Source of the DNA: CAG-1031 sp964391735
GTDB lineage: Bacteria > Bacteroidota > Bacteroidia > Bacteroidales > Muribaculaceae
DNA length: 21,076 nucleotides
Direction: 5' to 3'
Assembly: GCA_964391735.1 (NCBI GenBank)
Contig: CAYMNF010000039.1
Span: 1 to 21,076, forward strand
Position 1 is the first letter of the stretch; every line of letters starts with the position of its first letter. The notes under the pieces are model-generated. The model had not been told where the DNA came from. It ran no database searches and saw nothing but the letters and a program-made list of their open reading frames with translations. A program made the translations under genes and the position numbers. Positions 7,669 through 13,971 of the stretch are shown piece after piece.

Positions 7669-8220
7669 TTAATTGTCAGCACCCATAATCTTTTCAATCT
7701 TTTTCACAGCCAGATGATACGAAGCCTTGAGGGCACCCACACTGGTGCCGAGGATGTCGGATATCTCCTCATACTTCATGTCATCATAGTACTTCATGTT
7801 GAAGACCAGCTGCTGCTTACGCGGCAAAGTGGCGATGGCCTTGCGCAGATTCAGGGCCAATTCATCGCCGTCGATCATCTCGTCGGCCTCAACGGCATTG
7901 TTGATGTTCAGATCCGGGTCATCAAGGCTTAGATGCTCGCCTCCGTGTCTTTTGCGTCGGTCAAGGAAAGTGAGGCTCTCGTTAATGGCGATCTTGTGCA
8001 GCCAGGTCTTGAGCCGCGCGTCCCCCCTGAACATAGCCAACGATTGCCATGCCTTCATAAAGGTATTCTGGAGGATGTCATTAGCATCATCATGGTTATT
8101 AACCAACCGCCTGATCTGCCAATACAGGGGTTCGGTGAATAACCTGATGGCCTCACTGAAAGCGGCTCGCGCATCGGTGGGGTCCTTCAGTCTTTCCTCT
8201 ATCTCTTGTATCTCTTTCAT
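7669..8220 (-). CDS. ECF-family RNA polymerase sigma factor
   Basis: This 183-residue protein has the two domains of ECF sigma factors. Sigma region 2 spans about 25-92, with DDANDILQNTFMKAWQSL and the -10-recognition stretch FRGDARLKTWLHKIAIN. Sigma region 4 spans about 127-178, with LPRKQQLVFNMKYYDDMKYEEIS and a helix-turn-helix around ILGTSVGALKASYHLA. The linker (93-125) is acidic. There is no extra N- or C-terminal domain. It directs RNA polymerase to a specific promoter set, usually for envelope functions when paired with a membrane anti-sigma. The following genes encode a likely anti-sigma, a Spy-like protein and a macroglobulin, so those are its most likely targets, together with its own operon. 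A perfect 12-base palindrome lies 24-35 bases before the start. No specific symbol can be given. Confidence 0.93.
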   Translation of the reverse strand: MKEIQEIEERLKDPTDARAAFSEAIRLFTEPLYWQIRRLVNNHDDANDILQNTFMKAWQSLAMFRGDARLKTWLHKIAINESLTFLDRRKRHGGEHLSLDDPDLNINNAVEADEMIDGDELALNLRKAIATLPRKQQLVFNMKYYDDMKYEEISDILGTSVGALKASYHLAVKKIEKIMGADN

Positions 8221-8243
8221 TGTAATAAGAACGAAAGGGGGGA

Positions 8244-8255
8244 GTAATATATTAC
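8244..8255. promoter_or_regulatory. Perfect palindrome upstream of the sigma gene
   Basis: GTAATATATTAC is a perfect 12-base palindrome in the 45-base gap between nadK and the sigma factor gene. It may be an operator for a dimeric regulator or an AT-rich promoter part. No TAnnTTTG box is visible in this gap. Confidence 0.3.
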
Positions 8256-8265
8256 ATACGGTGGA

Positions 8266-9156
8266 TTAACGAGGGTCAACACCCCAAAGCAATTTGGTGC
8301 GCAGTGAATGGACGAAGTCGCCTCCCCCGAGCCGTGCAATTATGGTTCTGAAAGAGGCTTTTTCAATCACCAGCTCAGCAGACAGCGGCAAGGAGAGGGA
8401 ATGTCCGTCTAAAGCCAATCGGTACTTCTGCACACGCGACTGTACGCGCACCCCTAACACACAGCTGTCAGGGACCACGATGGGCCTCAAGGTCAGAGCA
8501 TGGGGAGCCACGGGAGCGACCACAAATGCGGGCGTCTCAGGGGCAATCACCGGTCCACCCACACTGAGGTTGTAGGCCGTCGAGCCGGTTGGGGTGCTGA
8601 TGAGCAATCCGTCGGCGGGATAACGGGCAAGTTTGCGGCCGTTTATCTCAGTGTCGATATTAATCATTGAGGCGGTGTCATCTTTGAGGACAGCCACCTC
8701 GTTCAGCGCAAAGGGATAAGGGATATGCGTGTTATCCAACGCCCTGACATGCAGCATACTGCGAGCTTCAAACACGAGGTCCCCGCTAAGGATGTCGGGC
8801 AGATAACTGACAGCGTCCTTCAAATCTGTGGCAGAGAGGTAACCAAGATGACCCCCGTTGATACCCAAGACCGGCAACTCCTTGTTGCCGACCCACCGGG
8901 CGGTTTTGATGAATGTACCGTCGCCGCCAACTGATATTACCAGCGAGCATGATTCAGGTAGGGTCTCAACACGATTGTTCAGCCCCGGGCAGAGAAACCC
9001 GGACTTTTCAAGAGAGGCAGCGTACTGACTGTTGAAAAGGATGTTTTGCGGGGGGATGTGCCGAGCCAACACCTCGACAAAGGTCTTGAACTGCGGCAGT
9101 TGGGCGGGTTGAAAATGCCGTTTGCCGTTGAAGACAACAACCGGATTATCAGACAT
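8266..9156 (-). CDS. nadK: NAD kinase
   Basis: The 296-residue protein phosphorylates NAD+ to NADP+ in the cytoplasm using ATP, and is the only known route to NADP. Family signatures are clear: GGDGT at 77-81 (catalytic Asp and diphosphate binding), NGGHLGYL at 100-107, the NE pair at 152-153, and the long NAD-binding stretch at 182-202 containing DGLLISTPTGSTAY and VGGP. Length is normal (about 290). It starts with ATG and overlaps the upstream ACT-like gene by 8 bases, which suggests translational coupling. The sigma gene starts 45 bases downstream on the same strand, so transcripts may continue into the stress operon. Divergent pdxJ on the far side of the upstream gene matches the order known in other Bacteroidales. 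Confidence 0.97.
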   Translation of the reverse strand: MSDNPVVVFNGKRHFQPAQLPQFKTFVEVLARHIPPQNILFNSQYAASLEKSGFLCPGLNNRVETLPESCSLVISVGGDGTFIKTARWVGNKELPVLGINGGHLGYLSATDLKDAVSYLPDILSGDLVFEARSMLHVRALDNTHIPYPFALNEVAVLKDDTASMINIDTEINGRKLARYPADGLLISTPTGSTAYNLSVGGPVIAPETPAFVVAPVAPHALTLRPIVVPDSCVLGVRVQSRVQKYRLALDGHSLSLPLSAELVIEKASFRTIIARLGGGDFVHSLRTKLLWGVDPR

Positions 9157-9532
9157 TGAGGTAATGCATTAGTTCATTAACACGACGCCGAGCAGTATCG
9201 ATATCCGGGCCGGCAGCATTGTCAAAACTCAGTACCTCAATGCCATAACGTTCAAGCGAGCGAGCCACTGCCACGGCATTGCGATGCGAGATGCGCAACT
9301 CAACAATCAAAGCCTCATCGGCAGAGGTATGACCGGTAACATTGAGGTTAAGCAGGTGCGCATCGGCATCCTCAACCGCACGTGCGATTAATGAGGCCGA
9401 ATACTGTCGGCGCGGACATGACAGTGTGAGCATGCTCGCCTCGGGATTGTTCGGGAAAAGATATTGCAGGGCCTCAGCGGGTGAGAGAGCCTGCTGTGTC
9501 AAATCATGTATTATTGTGTCTTTCGCGCTCAA
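9149..9532 (-). CDS. ACT-like domain protein, shortened relative of CBS-domain protein
   Basis: This 127-residue protein occupies the place that in many Bacteroidales holds a roughly 220-residue protein with a CBS pair and a C-terminal ACT-like domain, just upstream of nadK. Only the ACT-like part is present, at about 43-104 (SLIARAVEDADAHLLNL, then VELRISHRNAVAVARSLERYGIEVLSF), followed by a helical tail ending in ELMHYLNV. The N-terminal 30-40 residues keep no recognisable CBS repeat. The start appears to be TTG (9532-9530): no in-frame ATG precedes Met34, and upstream codons encode low-complexity Phe/Lys/Asn sequence with no ATG. The ACT-like fold suggests small-ligand sensing; the ligand is unknown. 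The comparison with CBS proteins is from memory of the gene neighbourhood. Confidence 0.65.
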   Translation of the reverse strand: MSAKDTIIHDLTQQALSPAEALQYLFPNNPEASMLTLSCPRRQYSASLIARAVEDADAHLLNLNVTGHTSADEALIVELRISHRNAVAVARSLERYGIEVLSFDNAAGPDIDTARRRVNELMHYLNV

Positions 9533-9678
9533 GAACGATGTATTTTGCAGAAAAAAAACTATTTTTGTGCTCAGAAATTTTCCGACTACAAAAATAACAT
9601 TTTTCGGTGAAATTTATTGTCACGGAAAAACGTTATTGTGAAAGAAAACGAAAAAACAACCTACTTCAGAACAGCTTA
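9533..9678. promoter_or_regulatory. Divergent intergenic region between the nadK and pdxJ operons
   Basis: This AT-rich 146-base region must hold the promoters for both directions. TATTTTTG occurs on the plus strand at 9560-9567 and on the minus strand at 9596-9589, both matching TAnnTTTG, but neither has a clear TTTG at the right spacing. They form a 9-base inverted repeat with a 19-base spacer. Two TTATTGT copies follow, starting at 9614 and 9633. The promoter calls are tentative. Confidence 0.4.
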
Positions 9679-10404
9679 ATGACCAACTTAAGCATCAACA
9701 TCAACAAGGTGGCAACGTTGCGCAATGCGCGTGGCGAGAATATGCCCGATGTGGCGAAATTCGCCGGAAACTGCGAGGCCTTCGGGGCCCAGGGCATCAC
9801 TGTGCATCCGCGTCCCGACGAGCGGCATATACGTCGCCAAGACCTTTTTGACCTGAAAAACGTCATTACCACCGAGTTCAACATCGAGGGATACCCCGGT
9901 GAGGAGTTTATGAATCTGGTTCTGACCATTAAACCGGAGCAGGTAACCCTTGTACCTGACAAGCCTGACCAACTCACGAGCAATCACGGCTGGGATGTTG
10001 AGGCGAATTTTGACCTGTTGACCGAGGTAGTAGAGCGCTTGCAACAAGCAGGGATACGCACCTCGATCTTCGTTGACCCGGACCCTGAGGTTATACGCTT
10101 GGCCGCCAAGACGGGAGCTGACCGTGTAGAGCTTTACACCAAAGCGTATGCCGACAACTACGCCAAAGACCCTGAGGCAGCCGTTACCCCATACGTCATT
10201 GCCAGCAAAGTAGCACACTCGGTTGGCCTGGGCGTGAATGCCGGTCATGACCTCAACCTGGTAAACCTGAGGTATTTCCATGAGCAACTCCCCTACCTTG
10301 ACGAGGTGTCAATTGGCCATGCAGTTATTTGCGACGCGCTATATCTTGGGATATCCGAGACCATTCGTCAATATCGTGAGTGCCTGAACACTGAGAATAA
10401 ATAA
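9679..10404 (+). CDS. pdxJ: Pyridoxine 5'-phosphate synthase
   Basis: The 241-residue TIM-barrel enzyme condenses 1-deoxy-D-xylulose 5-phosphate with 3-amino-2-oxopropyl phosphate to form pyridoxine 5'-phosphate, the ring-closing step of DXP-dependent vitamin B6 synthesis. Expected motifs are present: ININKVATLRNARG (6-19), TVHPRPDERHIR (41-52) with His43 matching the catalytic His of E. coli PdxJ, FNIEGYPGEEF with Glu70, LVPDKP (91-96), and VNAGHDLN with His190. Length is normal. I placed the start at the ATG at 9679 (MTNLSININ), because the frame upstream from 9607 encodes Lys/Arg/Asn-rich sequence unlike the family. It may be cotranscribed with exbB, which begins 52 bases downstream. Confidence 0.96.
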   Translation: MTNLSININKVATLRNARGENMPDVAKFAGNCEAFGAQGITVHPRPDERHIRRQDLFDLKNVITTEFNIEGYPGEEFMNLVLTIKPEQVTLVPDKPDQLTSNHGWDVEANFDLLTEVVERLQQAGIRTSIFVDPDPEVIRLAAKTGADRVELYTKAYADNYAKDPEAAVTPYVIASKVAHSVGLGVNAGHDLNLVNLRYFHEQLPYLDEVSIGHAVICDALYLGISETIRQYRECLNTENK

Positions 10405-10425
10405 ACCAACGTAAATAAACCATAG
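10398..10425 (+). repeat. 14-base tandem duplication at the pdxJ stop
   Basis: TAAATAAACCA occurs twice with a 14-base period (10398-10408 and 10412-10422), and the first copy contains the pdxJ stop codon. It looks like a small slippage duplication in the pdxJ-exbB gap. Confidence 0.6.
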
Positions 10426-10426
10426 A

Positions 10427-10443
10427 GCAGCCACTTGGGCTGC
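10427..10443 (+). promoter_or_regulatory. Small hairpin just before exbB
   Basis: GCAGCC (10427-10432) and GGCTGC (10438-10443) form a perfect 6-base stem with a 5-base loop, followed by ACATTTTCCC and then the exbB ATG at 10457. It could be a weak terminator or attenuator, or could affect translation initiation. The T-run is too short for a confident terminator call. Confidence 0.35.
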
Positions 10444-10456
10444 ACATTTTCCCTCC

Positions 10457-11125
10457 ATGATACTTCTCCAAAACCCACAAGCCGTTGCGGCCACTGTTGA
10501 AAAGCTGAACCTCTGGGACCTGTGTCGCCAGGGTGGCTTCATCATGATTATTTTGGCAGTTCTAACCATCATAGCGCTTTATATATTTATTGAGCGACTG
10601 TTGACGTTGCGCAAGGCTGCGCAAAGCGATTCCACCTTCATGAGCCGCATAAAGGATTACATCCACGAAGGGGATATCGAGTCGGCACAAAACCTTTGTC
10701 GGCAACATAACTCGCCCTACTCCAAACTGATTTCACGCGGAATCTCACGCTTGGGTCGCCCGATGAACGACGTCCTTGTAGCCATTGAGAACACCGGTAA
10801 CATTGAGGTTTCATCACTTGAGAAAGGGCTTCCGTGGCTTGCCACCATCGCAGCGGGAGCACCGATGTTGGGTTTTTTGGGGACGGTTATCGGTATGGTT
10901 GAGGCGTTCTTCAATCTGGCATCCTCGGGGACCTCAGCACAGGTTGGCGACCTTGCCGGCGGAATCTACGAGGCGTTGGTCACCACCGTTGCGGGCCTTG
11001 TTGTGGGTATCTTGGCACTGTTTGGCTATAACTATCTGGTGTCACGCGTCAGCTCCATCATGACAATGTTAGAGAGCAAGACCATGGAGTTTATGGATCT
11101 ATTGAACGAGCCGGCAAACCGTTAA
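10457..11125 (+). CDS. exbB: MotA/TolQ/ExbB family proton channel protein
   Basis: The 222-residue inner-membrane protein has the three transmembrane segments of the ExbB/TolQ family: about 26-46 (GGFIMIILAVLTII), 126-150 (PWLATIAAGAPMLGFLGTVIGMV) and 170-194 (VTTVAGLVVGILALFGY). The cytoplasmic loop (50-120) carries the usual SKLISRGISRL segment. With ExbD it uses the proton-motive force to energise TonB or TolA across the periplasm. The conserved small-residue face of TM2 and the Thr residues of TM3 (TT at 176-177) are present. ExbD starts 3 bases after the stop, so the pair is translationally close. TolQ is the alternative name; the ExbB/TonB assignment is favoured by the downstream TonB-like protein. 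Confidence 0.92.
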   Translation: MILLQNPQAVAATVEKLNLWDLCRQGGFIMIILAVLTIIALYIFIERLLTLRKAAQSDSTFMSRIKDYIHEGDIESAQNLCRQHNSPYSKLISRGISRLGRPMNDVLVAIENTGNIEVSSLEKGLPWLATIAAGAPMLGFLGTVIGMVEAFFNLASSGTSAQVGDLAGGIYEALVTTVAGLVVGILALFGYNYLVSRVSSIMTMLESKTMEFMDLLNEPANR

Positions 11126-11128
11126 GCC

Positions 11129-11599
11129 ATGAGCCTGAAGAGACAACAAAATGTTATGGCGGCATTCTCGATGGCATCCATGACCGATGTCATCTTTCTG
11201 CTGCTGATATTCTTTATGGTCACCTCCACCTTCATCTTCCCGACGGCCCTGGAGGTTAACCTGCCCCAAAGTTCTGAGCAAACGGCGCTTAAGCCGTCAT
11301 CGCGCATCTATATTGACGCCGGTGGAAACCTATATGCCTCGGGGCACGGAGAGGAGCCTACCCCGCTTGCCGACCTTGACGCCCTGTTGCAATACCTGCA
11401 AACTGCGGCAAAGAGTGCTGATGAAACCGGTGAGCCGCTCTATATCGCGGTCTATGCCGATGAGGCAGTTACATACGGCCGACTTGTTGAGGTATTGGAC
11501 CTGGGTGCCCGCAACAACATGAATATGGTATTGGCAACCAAACCGGCCCCGGCCTCAGCTACTCCACAACCTGAAAACAGTATCAATAATGCCCAATAA
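11129..11599 (+). CDS. exbD: ExbD/TolR family biopolymer transport protein
   Basis: The 156-residue protein has a short cytoplasmic N-terminus, a single transmembrane helix at about 20-38 that begins with the proton-carrying Asp20 (SMTDVIFLLLIFFM), the LPQSS segment after the membrane, and a periplasmic alpha/beta domain with LYIAVYADEAVTYGRLVEVLDLGARNN (about 104-130). The C-terminus is a short Pro/Ala-rich tail. It partners with ExbB to convert proton flow into movement of the TonB-like protein. It overlaps the next gene by 11 bases, a sign of coupled translation. Only one ExbD is encoded, while some Bacteroidetes loci have two in tandem. Confidence 0.93.
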   Translation: MSLKRQQNVMAAFSMASMTDVIFLLLIFFMVTSTFIFPTALEVNLPQSSEQTALKPSSRIYIDAGGNLYASGHGEEPTPLADLDALLQYLQTAAKSADETGEPLYIAVYADEAVTYGRLVEVLDLGARNNMNMVLATKPAPASATPQPENSINNAQ

Positions 11600-12362
11600 C
11601 CGGGATAACCGCCACAAGCTTATTGCCCTTGCCGCCACAGCCATCATCTCGGCATTGACGGTGGTGCTGTTGTTTGTGGTGACAATCACTTATAACCATG
11701 CTGCCCAAATGGCCGCCCAGAAATGGCCTCCCGTGGATTCTGCCGAGCTGTTGTTTGGCGGGGAGTATGTCATTGCCGGGGACCCGGAGGCGTTAGGGCA
11801 AGATGAGCCGGCTCCGGCAGCAAGTGTTGAGCCACAGCCCGCAGCCAGCCAAGAGGTTTCCACGGCAAACGAGCAGGAGAGCACCCCTGAACCATTGGTT
11901 ACCCAAGAGAAGCCCTCAGTGGCAAAAGCCAAGCCAACGCAGGCCACAGAGGCGCACACGGCACAGGCTGCCGAGGCAGAACAACAACGTGACCAAACGA
12001 AGCGTGACATAGCCTCACGCACCAACAAATTCAACGGTAACGGAACCGGGCGACAGGGGTCGCCAGACGGCAACAGCGACCAAGGAGCCATATCCGGCAC
12101 GCCGGGTGCCAGCCTTGGCAACCGCCGGTATCTTGGTGGCGGGGACTGCTCGTCAAAAGTCACCGGTAAGATAGTTGTATCTATACAAGTTAACCGCGAA
12201 GGGAAAGTAACCTCTGCCAATATCACGGGTGGCACCCCGCCGGCATCAAGCAATGCCGCACAACGCGCTTTGGTGCTGAAGAAGGCTCACCAGGCCCGCT
12301 TCTCCCCCTCAAGCGAGGCTCCGGTTTCGCAAAAGGGAACCCTGACCTATATATTCAAGTAA
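11589..12362 (+). CDS. TonB/TolA-like energy transducer
   Basis: The 257-residue protein is anchored by one N-terminal transmembrane helix (12-34). A long Ala/Pro/Glu/Gln-rich periplasmic linker (about 65-140) follows, then a Gly/Asn/Gln-rich stretch (148-178, containing GRQGSPDGN). The C-terminal domain is TonB-like (180-257), with GKIVVSIQVNREGKV and the closing QKGTLTYIF. This layout is typical of Bacteroidetes transducers encoded after exbB-exbD. It would span the periplasm and pass energy to outer-membrane receptors, or act like TolA in envelope integrity. The YP motif that starts many TonB C-terminal domains is missing. A single Cys187 sits just before the domain. I leave the symbol blank because TonB and TolA roles cannot be separated here. 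Confidence 0.85.
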   Translation: MPNNRDNRHKLIALAATAIISALTVVLLFVVTITYNHAAQMAAQKWPPVDSAELLFGGEYVIAGDPEALGQDEPAPAASVEPQPAASQEVSTANEQESTPEPLVTQEKPSVAKAKPTQATEAHTAQAAEAEQQRDQTKRDIASRTNKFNGNGTGRQGSPDGNSDQGAISGTPGASLGNRRYLGGGDCSSKVTGKIVVSIQVNREGKVTSANITGGTPPASSNAAQRALVLKKAHQARFSPSSEAPVSQKGTLTYIFK

Positions 12363-12376
12363 AAAAGTAAAGCAAT

Positions 12377-13024
12377 ATGCCCCTTATAAAATGCGACGAA
12401 TGCGGTCGTAAGATATCAGACCAATCACGTTTTTGTCCGCGCTGTGGCCATCCCACCCATCTAAACAAGGCCTATCGCGAGATTCATGGCGAGGATGAGG
12501 TACCCGCCGAAGCTACCGCTCCGGTAAAAGCTGAAGAGCATGTGGAGACACCCCAAGAGGTGAAGGAGAAACTGGAGGAGGCCCGCCGGGATGATGAGAT
12601 TGCCGTCAATGTTGATGACCTTGATAAAGCAGCCATTCTTGCCGAGACGCGTCGCAAAAATGAGAGGGTAAAGACCCTGATATTCATCCTGGTGACCGTG
12701 TTAGTCCTTGGATTGATTATAGCTGTTTATTTCCTTACACCAAAGGATAACGGTGTAAATGATGAGGTAACGGAGGCCGAGAGCACAGAGGTCGAGGCTG
12801 CTGAGGGTGTAAACGCTGACACCCTCACCTCTGTCCCTGAAGTCCCGGCTGAAAAACCGATAGAGGTCAAAGCAACCCCGGTTGAGAGGCCGGCTGCCAA
12901 ACCGGCGGCTGTAGAAGCAGCCCCAACAGAGGAAGCCACTGAAACCCGAGAGGTAACAGTGGCTCCGTTAAGCGAACAGGCGGCTCCGGCACAATCAGAA
13001 CCGAACCCCGCGACAACAGAATAA
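12377..13024 (+). CDS. Zinc-ribbon single-pass membrane protein
   Basis: The 215-residue protein begins with a zinc ribbon (CDEC at 6-9 and CPRC at 20-23), the short form annotated as zinc-ribbon or double-zinc-ribbon. A charged Glu/Lys-rich coiled segment (about 40-98) follows, then one transmembrane helix (100-120), then a Thr/Ala/Glu/Pro-rich low-complexity tail of about 95 residues with repeated Ala-Pro and Glu-Ala pairs. The positively charged flank before the helix places the zinc ribbon in the cytoplasm and the tail in the periplasm. It follows the TonB-like gene by 14 bases and is probably the last gene of that operon; it ends 37 bases from the convergent lipoprotein gene. The tail resembles the linker of TonB-type proteins in composition. 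Its function is not known. Confidence 0.75.
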   Translation: MPLIKCDECGRKISDQSRFCPRCGHPTHLNKAYREIHGEDEVPAEATAPVKAEEHVETPQEVKEKLEEARRDDEIAVNVDDLDKAAILAETRRKNERVKTLIFILVTVLVLGLIIAVYFLTPKDNGVNDEVTEAESTEVEAAEGVNADTLTSVPEVPAEKPIEVKATPVERPAAKPAAVEAAPTEEATETREVTVAPLSEQAAPAQSEPNPATTE

Positions 13025-13061
13025 ACACGTTATTTTGATTGCCCGGCGGGGGAAAGTCGGG

Positions 13062-13946
13062 TTATTGATTACCGGCGTACTGCAGGGCGGCGTTAACGTC
13101 AAACAGACCGCGGCCGGCAGGATTACACTCAAACTTCAATGTAGAATTCTTCAGCGGGGTAAAGGTTCCTGAGAGATTTGTAATGGGGAACTGTGGATAC
13201 TCAACCTCACGGATAGTCGGGGTCAGGGCTGCACTCTCCAAATAAAGGGAACCGTTATTTGCGGTGAAGTCAATGCCGGGGAACTTCATATCCATTGCCG
13301 GCATCTCGTTTATAAACTTAGCGCCACGCACCTCGATGGCACATTTTTGGGTAGCGGCATCAAAGTTGAGGACGTAGGTTGTTGACTTTGTGGTGAAGAG
13401 GGCTGAAGGGTCGCTCTGAGGACAAACAGCGGTCTCGGCATACATAGTTTGCTGCAAGGGGAAGAGGTCAACGCGATACTTGCCGTTATACTCAAAATGC
13501 AGGCTGTAGCTTACGCGGGTAACAATTTCACCGTTGAGGGTGTAGCCCAATTGCAGAATGCCGAGGCGAAGGTTGGACAAAACGACTGAGGCGCCCGAGA
13601 GATTGGTAGGAACGACCTGAGCACCCTCAAGCCACATGATATGGTCATCAGTCTTTGAGGTTACTGATATTTCAGGGAGTTCATAAGTATAGTTAGGCAT
13701 ATCAGGGAGCTCAAAATTGGTCAGGGTTATCTGGCCGGTGAACTTTGAATTGCTTTGAACCATGTTGACGGTTACCTTCGGTTTTTGGCAAATGGTTTTT
13801 TCGCCGGTAATCATGTCTTGAACGACGGCAAAACAATTGTCGTAGGTGAAAGTCTTTGAAATCTCGGTTGCGTCATCGTCATGGTCAAGGCATCCGGTGA
13901 GGACGAAGCCCAAAACGGCAATCGAAAAAATGCGTAAAATCTTCAT
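13062..13946 (-). CDS. Putative surface lipoprotein of unknown function
   Basis: This is a 294-residue lipoprotein with lipobox LTGC (Cys19). The residues after the Cys are LDHDDD, an acidic stretch similar to the lipoprotein export signal of Bacteroidetes, which suggests surface exposure. The mature part is predicted by eye to be beta-rich and has five more Cys residues, so disulfides are possible. I do not recognise the family. It starts 25 bases after the TonB-dependent receptor stop on the same strand, so the two are probably cotranscribed, and the lipoprotein may assist the receptor as SusD- or HmuY-type partners do. It has no SusD-like TPR character. The opposing zinc-ribbon gene ends 37 bases beyond its stop; no clear terminator lies in that gap. 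Confidence 0.75.
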   Translation of the reverse strand: MKILRIFSIAVLGFVLTGCLDHDDDATEISKTFTYDNCFAVVQDMITGEKTICQKPKVTVNMVQSNSKFTGQITLTNFELPDMPNYTYELPEISVTSKTDDHIMWLEGAQVVPTNLSGASVVLSNLRLGILQLGYTLNGEIVTRVSYSLHFEYNGKYRVDLFPLQQTMYAETAVCPQSDPSALFTTKSTTYVLNFDAATQKCAIEVRGAKFINEMPAMDMKFPGIDFTANNGSLYLESAALTPTIREVEYPQFPITNLSGTFTPLKNSTLKFECNPAGRGLFDVNAALQYAGNQ

Positions 13947-13971
13947 TTTAAATTATTTAAAGTTTAATTAT

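Noticed and set aside
9607..9678. Longer N-terminus of PdxJ starting at 9607
   Set aside because: The 24 extra residues are Lys/Arg/Asn-rich translation of AT-rich intergenic DNA; family members begin like the ATG at 9679.
9688..10287. 199-codon minus-strand frame opposite pdxJ
   Set aside because: pdxJ is certain on the plus strand and the antisense frame has no recognisable motif.
11690..12253. 187-codon minus-strand frame opposite the TonB-like gene
   Set aside because: It is the shadow of the Ala/Pro-rich linker; its Cys/Ser/Ala composition and lack of start context argue against a gene.
13025..13061. Terminator between the zinc-ribbon and lipoprotein genes
   Set aside because: CCCG and CGGG can pair weakly, but neither strand has a following T-run.
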